In this document: positions 6,119 through 12,696 of the stretch, piece after piece
Numbering within the stretch: position 1 is the stretch's first letter
Layout: each line of letters opens with the position of its first letter
DNA from: an uncultured Collinsella sp.
GTDB lineage: Bacteria; Actinomycetota; Coriobacteriia; Coriobacteriales; Coriobacteriaceae
Direction of reading: 5' to 3'
NCBI GenBank assembly: GCA_900540995.1
Contig: UQHO01000049.1
Span: 1 to 13,095, forward strand
Length of the DNA: 13,095 nt
The notes under the pieces: model-generated
The model's database searches: none
What the model saw: the letters and a program-made list of their open reading frames with translations, nothing else
Told to the model about the DNA's origin: nothing
Made by a program: the position numbers and the translations under genes

Positions 6119-6958
6119 ATGGCGATCTATGTGACATCTGATGCTCACGGGCACGTGCGTGCGCTTGACGAGGCCCTGTCTAAGATCTCGTTGACGTCCG
6201 ACGACACGCTGTACGTGCTGGGCGACATGATCGATCGCGGGCCCGATCCGGTCGGCGTTATTAAGCTCGTGCGCTCGCTGCCCAACGCCCACGTGCTCAA
6301 GGGTAATCACGAGCAGATCATGCTCGATGCCATCATTGGTCAGGATCCGCTCGATGCCGAGACCTGGGATATCAACGGTGGCTGGACGACGCGCGAGCAG
6401 CTCAACGACATGGAATTTGAGGCATACGAGGAGCTCGTGCGATGGATGGCCGCGCTGCCGCTCTACGCGGTGGTCGAGACTGCCGAGCGGCCGTACCTGC
6501 TGGTGCACGCCGGCATTCAGACCGAGGCGGCGCGTGCGTTTTTGCTTGAGCATGGTGTCGATTGCGGCGACGGCAGGGGAGCGGTCGATGCCGATCGCGA
6601 GCTGCTGCAGCAAATGCTCGCCGTACAGTCGTCCGATGACTTGCTCTGGATTCGCCATGGCTATTGGGATGCCCCGACGGGGCTGCTTTCTGCCGAGGGC
6701 AAGGGTTCGGTCGTGGTGAGTGGCCACACGCCAACGGTGTCGCTCGGGCGTTATTGCGAGGTCGGTGGTCTTGCGGGGCTCGATGAGGAATCGGGACGAG
6801 GGCAGATCGTGCGCTTGGGCGGCGAGGACACTGCCGGCGTGCCCGATCGCATCGATATCGATTGCGCCGCCGCCACCGGCTCCGAGTTCGGTCGCGTGGG
6901 CATCCTGCGGCTCGATGATGGGGCGGAGTTCTACGCGAATATCAACCCGGGCGAATAA
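6119..6958 (+). CDS. Calcineurin-like (PPP-family) metallophosphatase
   Basis: A 279-residue dinuclear-metal phosphoesterase, probably a Ser/Thr protein phosphatase of the bacterial PrpA/PrpB type or a related ApaH-like dinucleotide hydrolase. Motifs are in PPP order: SDAHGH (D8, H10), GDMIDRG (D36, D39, R40), KGNHE (N63, H64, E65), LLVHAG (H130) and SGHTP (H203), so all metal ligands are present. The C-terminal strand pair around DRIDIDCAAATG and LRLDDGAEFY is usual in this group. No signal peptide is seen, so it is cytosolic. AAGGAG (6104-6109) lies 9 nt before the ATG. It is a single gene, divergent from the antiporter and convergent with the flippase-like gene, with a readable promoter and palindromes upstream. 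No clear hairpin terminator follows. The substrate (phosphoprotein or nucleotide) cannot be decided here. Confidence 0.88.
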   Translation: MAIYVTSDAHGHVRALDEALSKISLTSDDTLYVLGDMIDRGPDPVGVIKLVRSLPNAHVLKGNHEQIMLDAIIGQDPLDAETWDINGGWTTREQLNDMEFEAYEELVRWMAALPLYAVVETAERPYLLVHAGIQTEAARAFLLEHGVDCGDGRGAVDADRELLQQMLAVQSSDDLLWIRHGYWDAPTGLLSAEGKGSVVVSGHTPTVSLGRYCEVGGLAGLDEESGRGQIVRLGGEDTAGVPDRIDIDCAAATGSEFGRVGILRLDDGAEFYANINPGE

Positions 6959-7277
6959 TCGGTGCAAGGGGTAGCTAATTTTGGACGGGGCCTTTTTTGA
7001 CTACTTTTGCCCTTCTGCCCGCAAATTGATTTTTCAGGGACGGGGATTAAATAATCATTTGGCTGCCCGCTGGCTAAGTGAGTAGACTTTTTTGGAAATG
7101 CCGAGCACCCAACATATTTGCCTCAATAAAACCGCAGGTCACGGACTTGTGCTTTGTCGGTGTGGTGCGGGATTCGGTAAAAGTCTACTCACTTAGTTTT
7201 GCGTGATGCATATTGTTCGCAATGTGACCCCAGCCGGGGTGATTCCATCGCAAATTCCGGTGACCGTGGGCAGCTAA
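6959..7277. other. 319-bp gap between convergent genes; no coding sequence seen
   Basis: The gap contains the inverted-repeat element at 7074-7196. It also has two copies of GGACGGGG (6983-6990 and 7038-7045), a T-rich stretch after the first copy, and a small hairpin ACCCC-AGCC-GGGGT at 7226-7239. No standard intrinsic terminator is evident for either flanking gene, and I see no credible ORF. It is lower in GC than the genes. Confidence 0.6.
7074..7196. repeat. MITE-like element: 18-bp perfect inverted repeats around an 87-bp core
   Basis: The left arm (7074-7091, beginning CTAAGTGAGTAGAC) and right arm (7179-7196, ending GTCTACTCACTTAG) are exact reverse complements over 18 bp. Six T run on from the left arm's GAC (7088-7093). 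The core has weaker pairing of its own, such as CCGCA (7132-7136) with TGCGG (7166-7170). If the TA next to each end is a target duplication, the unit would resemble a small non-autonomous element of the kind moved by TA-targeting transposases. That reading is inference: TA is self-complementary, so it is also simply part of the repeat. Alternatives are a two-site operator or a structured RNA. Confidence 0.5.
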
Positions 7278-8858
7278 TTAGGCGCCGTAGGGGTTGCGGT
7301 CGCGCTCAATGCGTTGGCGGATGTGGGCGTACTCGATAATCAGTAGCACCAGGAGTAGGACCATGATGGCTAGGTAGCTCACCACAGCGCCCATCAGACC
7401 CAGCAGCTTAATCAGGATCACCGGCAGCACTACGCTTACGGCGAAGCAGATCAGGTAGATCTTGGTGACGTCGCCGGCGTGGCGCAACACCGTGATGATG
7501 GCGTAGATAAAGTCGATGGCCGCGGTGACGCCGCCGGCGAGGACCATTAGCAGCGCCAGCGTACGGTAGCGCTCAAAGCTGAGGCCGTACATAAAGCTCA
7601 TGAGGGGAATACCGGGACCTGCCATAAATGCGGCGCACACGCCGGTGATGACCACGATCAGCGCCATAACGGCAACAATAATTAGGTCAAAGCGACGACG
7701 CTTGCGAGGAGTTGCCCAAATGCTCGACAAGCGTAGGAGCTGCGGTTTATAGATAAATCCAATGCTCAACAGAATAGCCTGAGCCGGAAAAAACAGGGCA
7801 TTAAAGTACAGCTGGTATTTGTAGGCCAGTGTGCCTTCCATCACAAGCTTGGGCATGCTCTCGATAAGGTTGAACAGGAATAGCGCGCCAAAGAGTGGAG
7901 CGCACTGGACAAACAGGTGGCCGACCTCGCGCAGGCTCACGCGGCGCGATTTTTCGGTCTCGAGCAGGGCAAGCGGCGCGGTGACCAGCACGAGCGAGGC
8001 GATCGCGGTGACGCCCATGGCCATGGCCGCGATGGGCATGCTGCGCGTGAGGAGCAGCGCCACGCTGAAGACCGCGATGACGCCGACGGAGCGTAGCGTT
8101 TGGCTCATGCCAGCCAAGTAGAGCTTGTCGGCCTGCTGCAGGCGGCCTTCGTACACGTCGGCGACGCCGTCTATCACCTTATACAGGTAGACGCCCAAGC
8201 CGATCGTCGCCATTTGCGCGTCATAGCCGCGGGCGCTGCTGTACATGAGGCCGCAGCCTAGGGCGAGCGCTCCGCAAAGCCAGCGGTTGAGCTGGTAGGA
8301 GGCAAAGGACGTCTTTTCGTCGATGTCCGAGACCTGGAAATTGCGCACGCCGTAGTTGCACGCGATCATGATGAGCGTGCCGGTGACAAAGGCGATGGAG
8401 AATTTGCCTGCTTCTTCGGCGCCCACGAGCTGCGTAGACACGATGGTGAGCAGCGGAAACGCCAAGCCCCACACGGCGGTGCCGAGGGTGTTCCAAAGAT
8501 AGTCGCGACTGGTGGCGTGCTCCTCGTATTCCGCTTCCTGCATGGAGAAGCCGCCGCCGTAGACGGCGCCGAGCAGACGGTTCCACCAAGCGTTGACCAT
8601 GCGGCGGACGGGGCCGGGCTCCCGATCGCGTTCGCGCCGGCGACGTGTGGCTTGGCTGCTATCGGGCCCGCCGGCGTTGCGCTGGCTCAGCTCCTGGATG
8701 CGTGCGAGTTCCTCGGCAGTGTGCGAGGCAGGGAAGAGGCCGTTCTCGATGCGGCCGCCCTGGGCCTTCGCGGCGCTGTCTCTCGATGCAGCGGGGTTGG
8801 AGATGCCGTTGCGGCGGGCGATGGCGCGGCGAATGCTATCGAGGGGCGTGATGCTCAA
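7278..8858 (-). CDS. Polysaccharide flippase-like membrane protein (Wzx/MOP superfamily)
   Basis: A 526-residue integral membrane protein resembling lipopolysaccharide/teichoic-acid flippases, which move lipid-linked sugars across the membrane. Residues 1 to about 118 are hydrophilic and rich in Arg and acidic residues (RRRRERDRE at 72-80), then about 12 hydrophobic segments run to the end. The segment YLWNTLGTAVWGLAFPLLTI (120-139) and the following AEEAGKFSIAF match the usual first helices of this superfamily, where 'G....G.yala' follows. The long N-terminal extension is unusual for the family. The start is TTG at 8858, supported by AAAGGA (8866-8871) 7 nt away. A TATACT box lies at 8887-8892, with no good -35. 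It stands alone, with no glycosyltransferase genes nearby. The substrate is unknown. Confidence 0.75.
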   Translation of the reverse strand: MSITPLDSIRRAIARRNGISNPAASRDSAAKAQGGRIENGLFPASHTAEELARIQELSQRNAGGPDSSQATRRRRERDREPGPVRRMVNAWWNRLLGAVYGGGFSMQEAEYEEHATSRDYLWNTLGTAVWGLAFPLLTIVSTQLVGAEEAGKFSIAFVTGTLIMIACNYGVRNFQVSDIDEKTSFASYQLNRWLCGALALGCGLMYSSARGYDAQMATIGLGVYLYKVIDGVADVYEGRLQQADKLYLAGMSQTLRSVGVIAVFSVALLLTRSMPIAAMAMGVTAIASLVLVTAPLALLETEKSRRVSLREVGHLFVQCAPLFGALFLFNLIESMPKLVMEGTLAYKYQLYFNALFFPAQAILLSIGFIYKPQLLRLSSIWATPRKRRRFDLIIVAVMALIVVITGVCAAFMAGPGIPLMSFMYGLSFERYRTLALLMVLAGGVTAAIDFIYAIITVLRHAGDVTKIYLICFAVSVVLPVILIKLLGLMGAVVSYLAIMVLLLVLLIIEYAHIRQRIERDRNPYGA

Positions 8859-8917
8859 GGCGGAGTCCTTTCTATTGCTGCGCTTTAGTATAGACGCGAC
8901 GGTGTTCGCTCGTGTTT

Positions 8918-8934
8918 TTGAACGGATTGTTCAA
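8918..8934. promoter_or_regulatory. Dyad TTGAAC-N5-GTTCAA in the flippase-lctP divergent region
   Basis: TTGAAC and GTTCAA form a perfect 6+5+6 inverted repeat, about 106 bp before the lctP ATG and 60 bp before the flippase TTG. The size and spacing suit a dimeric repressor or activator. Either gene could be the target. Confidence 0.35.
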
Positions 8935-9006
8935 TATTTTCGGCAGGCGGCTGTAATTTGTCGGTAAGTGTGCGGTATCCTGTTGAAGTTTTGTGACACC
9001 CCCCGA

Positions 9007-9022
9007 TGCCGCCCACGCGGCA
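9007..9022 (+). promoter_or_regulatory. Leader hairpin immediately before the lctP ribosome site
   Basis: TGCCGC (9007-9012) pairs with GCGGCA (9017-9022) around a CCAC loop. The ribosome site AAGGAG (9025-9030) begins 2 nt later. It is a compact, GC-rich stem likely to be stable. Confidence 0.45.
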
Positions 9023-9039
9023 CCAAGGAGCTTCTACCT

Positions 9040-10611
9040 ATGGACGTCGCCGCATTCTTACTGGCTCTTGTGCCGATTATTTGGCTTGTCGTGATGCTGC
9101 TGTGCTTTAAATGGCCAGCTTGGAAGGCCGCTATCGGATCGTTTGTCCTTTCGTGCTTGCTTGCCTTCGCATGGTGTCACCTGCCGGCAGCGCAGATCGC
9201 GACCGCCTCGCTCGAAGGCTTTTTGATGGCCCTGTGGCCCATCGTTCTGGTGATCATCGCCGCGGTGTTCACGTATAACCTGTGCGTTCGCACGGGCGCC
9301 ATGGATGTGATCGGCAGCATGATTACCTCCATCAGCAGCGATCGCCGTCTGCTGGCGCTGCTCGTGGCCTGGTGCTTCGGTGGTTTTATGGAGGGCATGG
9401 CCGGTTTTGGCACTGCCGTCGCCATTCCTGCCGGCATGCTCGCGGGCCTGGGTTTTGAGGCCGTGCCCGCCGTGCTCATCTGCCTGCTGGCAAACGGCGT
9501 GCCCACGCCCTACGGCTCCATCGGCATCCCCACGGTGTCCGTTGCCGACTTGGTGGGTCTGGATTCCCTGCACCTGGCGACCGTTCAGCTGGTGCAACTC
9601 ACACCGTTCTTTGTGGTGATGCCGCTATTTATTGTGCTGGTTGCGGGCCGTGTTGCCGATGACCAGGGCAATGCCGCGAGTGTGGGCGAGCGCCTGCACG
9701 GTGTTGCCGGCGTGGCGTTGCTCTCCGGCGTGTCGTTTGTCGGCGCGGCTCTGGTCGTTGCCATGTTTGTGGGCCCCGAGCTGGCCGTGGTTGTAGGATC
9801 CATCGTTTCGCTCGCGCTGACCGCCGCGCTTGCCATGCGTGCCGAGAAGTTCGGCCACCTGGATGCGCGCTTCCACATGAATATCGAGGCGGGGGAGAAG
9901 CTCACCGTTAAGTCGGCGCTTTCTGCCTGGTCGTGCTTCATCCTGATTTTTGTGCTGCTGCTGGGTACCTCCAACCTGGTTCCCGTCGTGCACGCCGCGC
10001 TCGCGCCGTTTGCGAGCCACGTGCAGGTGTATTGCGGTGAGAATCCCGGTACGCTTACGTTTTCGTGGATCAATACGCCGGGCGTCTGGATTTTCCTGGC
10101 GGCGTTTGTCGGCGGTGCCATTCAGGGCGCTTCGCCGCGCATGATGGGCGAGGTGCTGGCCGCGACTGTGAAGCAGATGACGCCGACGGTGATCACCATG
10201 CTTTCGGTGCTGGGCTGCGCCAAGGTGATGGGCTATGCCGGCATGATTTCGTCGATCAGTGCGTTTTGCATTGCGGTCGCCGGCGGTCTGTACCCGATTC
10301 TGGCTCCGTGGATTGGTGCGGTCGGTGCGTTTGTGACCGGCTCGGGCACGTCCTCGGGCATGCTGTTTGGCCCCATTCAGAGCCAGGCTGCCGCTGCGCT
10401 GGGTGTGAGCGACTACTGGATGGTCGCGTTGAACGCCCTGGGCGTCGCCGCCGGTAAGATGATCTCTCCGCAGACGCTCGCGATTGGCCTTGCCGCCGTG
10501 CACGTGCGCGGAAAGGACGCCGAGCTCCTGGGCGCGGTGCTGCCCTACGCTGCTGGCATGCTGGTCCTCATGAGCGCCATCGCCATGCTCGGCCAAGGCC
10601 TGCCGCTCTAG
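9040..10611 (+). CDS. lctP: L-lactate permease (LctP family)
   Basis: A 523-residue inner-membrane transporter importing lactate with protons. It has about 12-14 hydrophobic helices. Family signatures are FGGFMEGMAGFGTAVAIPAG (113-132), with LLANGVPTPYGSIGIPT (149-165) after it, and near the C-terminus the TGSGTSSGMLFGPIQSQ segment. E. coli LctP (LldP) is 551 residues. The ATG at 9040 is chosen because AAGGAG (9025-9030) stands 9 nt before it and the first helix starts at once. A GTG at 8968 in the same frame would add 24 residues that run through the leader hairpin. pckA follows in the same direction after 175 bp. No lactate dehydrogenase gene is nearby. Glycolate or other 2-hydroxyacids are also possible substrates in this family. 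Confidence 0.9.
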   Translation: MDVAAFLLALVPIIWLVVMLLCFKWPAWKAAIGSFVLSCLLAFAWCHLPAAQIATASLEGFLMALWPIVLVIIAAVFTYNLCVRTGAMDVIGSMITSISSDRRLLALLVAWCFGGFMEGMAGFGTAVAIPAGMLAGLGFEAVPAVLICLLANGVPTPYGSIGIPTVSVADLVGLDSLHLATVQLVQLTPFFVVMPLFIVLVAGRVADDQGNAASVGERLHGVAGVALLSGVSFVGAALVVAMFVGPELAVVVGSIVSLALTAALAMRAEKFGHLDARFHMNIEAGEKLTVKSALSAWSCFILIFVLLLGTSNLVPVVHAALAPFASHVQVYCGENPGTLTFSWINTPGVWIFLAAFVGGAIQGASPRMMGEVLAATVKQMTPTVITMLSVLGCAKVMGYAGMISSISAFCIAVAGGLYPILAPWIGAVGAFVTGSGTSSGMLFGPIQSQAAAALGVSDYWMVALNALGVAAGKMISPQTLAIGLAAVHVRGKDAELLGAVLPYAAGMLVLMSAIAMLGQGLPL

Positions 10612-10614
10612 GAT

Positions 10615-10643
10615 TAGTCATTGGGGACGTTCTTAAACGACTA
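10615..10643. repeat. Possible REP-like palindromic unit after lctP
   Basis: TAGTC (10615-10619) pairs with GACTA (10639-10643), and inside it CGTT pairs with AACG around CTTA. The motif TTGGGGACGTTCTTAAACGA resembles GGGGACGGTTCTT-type repeats I recall near REP-associated transposases in many genomes. No T-run follows, so it is a poor terminator. Confidence 0.3.
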
Positions 10644-10701
10644 GGCCGGGTTACGCTTACCTGCGAATTTTGACCGTTGGGCGGGATGCTCTGTGGTTGC
10701 C

Positions 10702-10717
10702 GCAAAAACGTTTTTGC
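10702..10717. promoter_or_regulatory. 16-bp perfect palindrome upstream of pckA
   Basis: GCAAAAACGTTTTTGC is a perfect even palindrome with a central CG, 70 bp before the pckA ATG. A/T-rich half-sites around CG are typical of operators for LacI/CcpA-family regulators, so carbon-source control of pckA is plausible. No regulator gene is in the window. Confidence 0.45.
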
Positions 10718-10746
10718 ACTTCGGGTACAACGGACTCTACGTGAGT

Positions 10747-10773
10747 AAAGCGCGCGCCCGCGTGACGCGCTTT
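10747..10773 (+). promoter_or_regulatory. Hairpin directly before the pckA ribosome site
   Basis: AAAGCGCG (10747-10754) pairs with CGCGCTTT (10766-10773) around an 11-nt loop. One more T follows, then the ribosome site AAAGGAGG (10775-10782). It has terminator-like form but a very short T-run. It could be a weak terminator for readthrough from lctP, an attenuator, or a stem shaping ribosome access. Confidence 0.5.
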
Positions 10774-10786
10774 TAAAGGAGGCCCC

Positions 10787-12457
10787 ATGCCTGGTGTTAC
10801 CCCTGCAGAAGTACTGTCCAACTTTGGTCTTACGTTGGTCGAAGATCCCGCCGAGAACCAGCCCCGCCTGCTGGTTGACCTGCCGGCGGCCGAACTCGTC
10901 GAGCATGCGATCCGCCGCGAAGAAGGCTGCATGGCCTCCAACGGCGCACTCGTGATCGAGACGGGGGAGCGAACCGGCCGCTCGCCCAACGACCGCTTTA
11001 TCGTCGACACGCCCGACGTGCACGACAAGATCGCTTGGGGAGCGGTCAACCGACCGTTGTCCGTCGAGAGCTACGAGGCCATCAAGGCCGGCATCGTCGA
11101 CTATCTCAACGAGCGCGACGTGTTCGTCACCCGTGGCATGGCCGGCGCCGACCGTAACCACACGCGCCGCCTGCTCGTCGCCTGTGAGCGTGCCAGCCAG
11201 GCGCTCTTTATTAAGCAGATGCTCGCTCGTCCGCTCGCCCGCGAAATCGCGCGCACCGGCGAGCCCGACTTCTGTGTGCTCGCAGCCCCCGGCTATCAGT
11301 GCGACCCTGCGATTAAGGGCCTCAACTCCAGTGCCGCAGTGGTCATCAACTTCCAGGAGCGCGTGATTCTGGTCGCGGGCACCGGCTACTCCGGCGAGAT
11401 AAAGAAGTCCATCTTCAGCGTTATGAACTACCTGCTGCCCGTCGAGGACGACGTGCTGCCCATGCACTGCTCGGCCAGCATGGACCCCGTCACGCACGAG
11501 ACAGCCGTGTTCTTTGGCCTGTCCGGCACCGGCAAGACCACGCTTTCGGCCAACCCCACGCGCCTGCTGATCGGCGACGACGAGCACGGCTGGTCCGACA
11601 TGGGCATCTTCAACATCGAGGGCGGCTGCTACGCCAAGTGCGAGGGCCTGGACGCCTTCCACGAGCCCGAGATCTTCAACGCCGTCCGCTTTGGCGCCAT
11701 CTGCGAAAACGTCGTGCTCGACGAGAACCGCAAACCCAACTACGACGACGTCTCGATCACGCACAACACGCGCGTGGCCTACCCCGTGGAGCACATTCCC
11801 AACGCGTGGACCAAGGGCATGGGCACCACCCCGAGCGTTGTGCTCTTCCTGACCTGCGACGCCTTTGGCGTGCTGCCGCCCATCTCGCGCCTGACGGCCG
11901 ATGCCGCCATGTACCACTTTGTGACGGGCTTTACGGCCAAGATCCCCGGCACCGAGGTCGGCGTCACCGAGCCCACGCCCACGTTCTCGTCGCTGTTCGG
12001 CGAGCCGTTTATGCCGCTCGACCCCATGGTCTACGCCAAGATGCTCGGTGAGCGCATCGCCGACGGCCGCACGCGCGTGTACCTTGTCAACACCGGCTGG
12101 ATCGGCGGCGGCTACGGCGTGGGACATCGCATTGAGCTGGCCTATACGCGCTCCCTGGTCGCGCGTGCCCTCGACGGCACCATCGAGGACAGCGAGTTCG
12201 TGCACGACGACATCTTTAACGTCGACATTCCCACCACGTGCCACGGCGTGCCCGATGGCATCCTGGTGCCGCGCCAGTACTGGCAGAGCACCGCGCGCTA
12301 CGACGAGGCCGCGCACAACCTGGCCGTGATGTTCGAGGAGAACTTTGAGAAGAAGTACTCGCACCTGCCCGAGTCCGTAAAGGCCGCTGGCCCGCACGCC
12401 CAGGTGCCCGCCGAGGCCCGTCACCGCGGCCGCGGCCTGCTGGGAATCCGCCTGTAA
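10787..12457 (+). CDS. pckA: Phosphoenolpyruvate carboxykinase (ATP)
   Basis: A 556-residue cytosolic enzyme interconverting oxaloacetate + ATP and PEP + CO2 + ADP (EC 4.1.1.49). In gut anaerobes it may run towards oxaloacetate. Signatures are ERTGRSPNDRF (61-71, substrate arginine R65), GTGYSGEIKKSIF (198-210, metal/substrate lysines), MHCSAS (226-231, H227), the P-loop GLSGTGKT (244-251), the metal motif LIGDDEHGW (261-269, D264-D265) and VNTGWIGGGYG (434-444). The E. coli enzyme is 540 residues. The P-loop and length separate it from the GTP-type enzyme. AAAGGAGG (10775-10782) sits just before the ATG. It follows lctP, with a palindrome and hairpin in its leader and a strong terminator after it. 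No residue appears missing. Confidence 0.97.
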   Translation: MPGVTPAEVLSNFGLTLVEDPAENQPRLLVDLPAAELVEHAIRREEGCMASNGALVIETGERTGRSPNDRFIVDTPDVHDKIAWGAVNRPLSVESYEAIKAGIVDYLNERDVFVTRGMAGADRNHTRRLLVACERASQALFIKQMLARPLAREIARTGEPDFCVLAAPGYQCDPAIKGLNSSAAVVINFQERVILVAGTGYSGEIKKSIFSVMNYLLPVEDDVLPMHCSASMDPVTHETAVFFGLSGTGKTTLSANPTRLLIGDDEHGWSDMGIFNIEGGCYAKCEGLDAFHEPEIFNAVRFGAICENVVLDENRKPNYDDVSITHNTRVAYPVEHIPNAWTKGMGTTPSVVLFLTCDAFGVLPPISRLTADAAMYHFVTGFTAKIPGTEVGVTEPTPTFSSLFGEPFMPLDPMVYAKMLGERIADGRTRVYLVNTGWIGGGYGVGHRIELAYTRSLVARALDGTIEDSEFVHDDIFNVDIPTTCHGVPDGILVPRQYWQSTARYDEAAHNLAVMFEENFEKKYSHLPESVKAAGPHAQVPAEARHRGRGLLGIRL

Positions 12458-12531
12458 CCATCACAAAGGGGTTGATTTCCGATCTCAGCCGAACACATTG
12501 AGCGGATAGGCCGTTCCCGCAGTTAGCCGAA

Positions 12532-12571
12532 CGCCCCCGAGGCCCCTCCCGGGCCCCGGGGGCGGCATTTT
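12532..12571 (+). terminator. Intrinsic terminator after pckA
   Basis: CGCCCCCG (12532-12539) pairs with CGGGGGCG (12557-12564), with further G-C pairing inside the 17-nt loop region. It is followed by GCATTTT, with four T at 12568-12571. It begins 75 nt after the pckA stop codon. The opposite strand has no T-run, so it acts on the plus strand. Confidence 0.75.
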
Positions 12572-12658
12572 CCCAGTTGAAGGAACGGTGGAGATGTGTT
12601 TCGATGGGTCCGGTGGCCATGCTCCGCCCTCCGCCCGGCACCTCTTCCCAGACTCAGC

Positions 12659-12689
12659 CGGACGGTCGGTCCGCCTATTTCTTTTTTTC
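12659..12689 (+). terminator. Weak hairpin plus T-run near the transposase 3' end
   Basis: CGGAC (12659-12663) pairs with GTCCG (12669-12673) around a 5-nt loop, followed after a few bases by a T-rich run (12678-12688). On the plus strand it could stop outside transcription entering the element antisense to the transposase. The stem is short. Confidence 0.3.
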
Positions 12690-12696
12690 CTTCAGG

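Noticed and set aside
6059..6967. 302-codon frame on the minus strand opposite the phosphatase
   Set aside because: All metallophosphatase motifs lie on the plus strand, with promoter and ribosome site.
7226..7239. Hairpin ACCCC-AGCC-GGGGT as a terminator of the flippase-like gene
   Set aside because: Only five base pairs and no T-run on either strand.
8968..9039. GTG start extending lctP by 24 residues
   Set aside because: It runs through the leader hairpin and the AAGGAG site that serves the ATG at 9040.
9625..10596. 323-codon frame on the minus strand opposite lctP
   Set aside because: It is rich in His, Arg, Gln and Asn, as expected of the antisense of hydrophobic helices.
10568..12424. 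618-codon open frame on the minus strand opposite pckA
   Set aside because: It is the mirror of a certain pckA gene in GC-rich DNA; its translation is low-complexity and has no family motif.
12487..12532. Direct repeat AGCCGAAC (12487-12494 and 12525-12532) as a possible IS target duplication
   Set aside because: Both copies lie on the host side of the pckA terminator and do not flank the element; an 8-mer pair this close may be chance.
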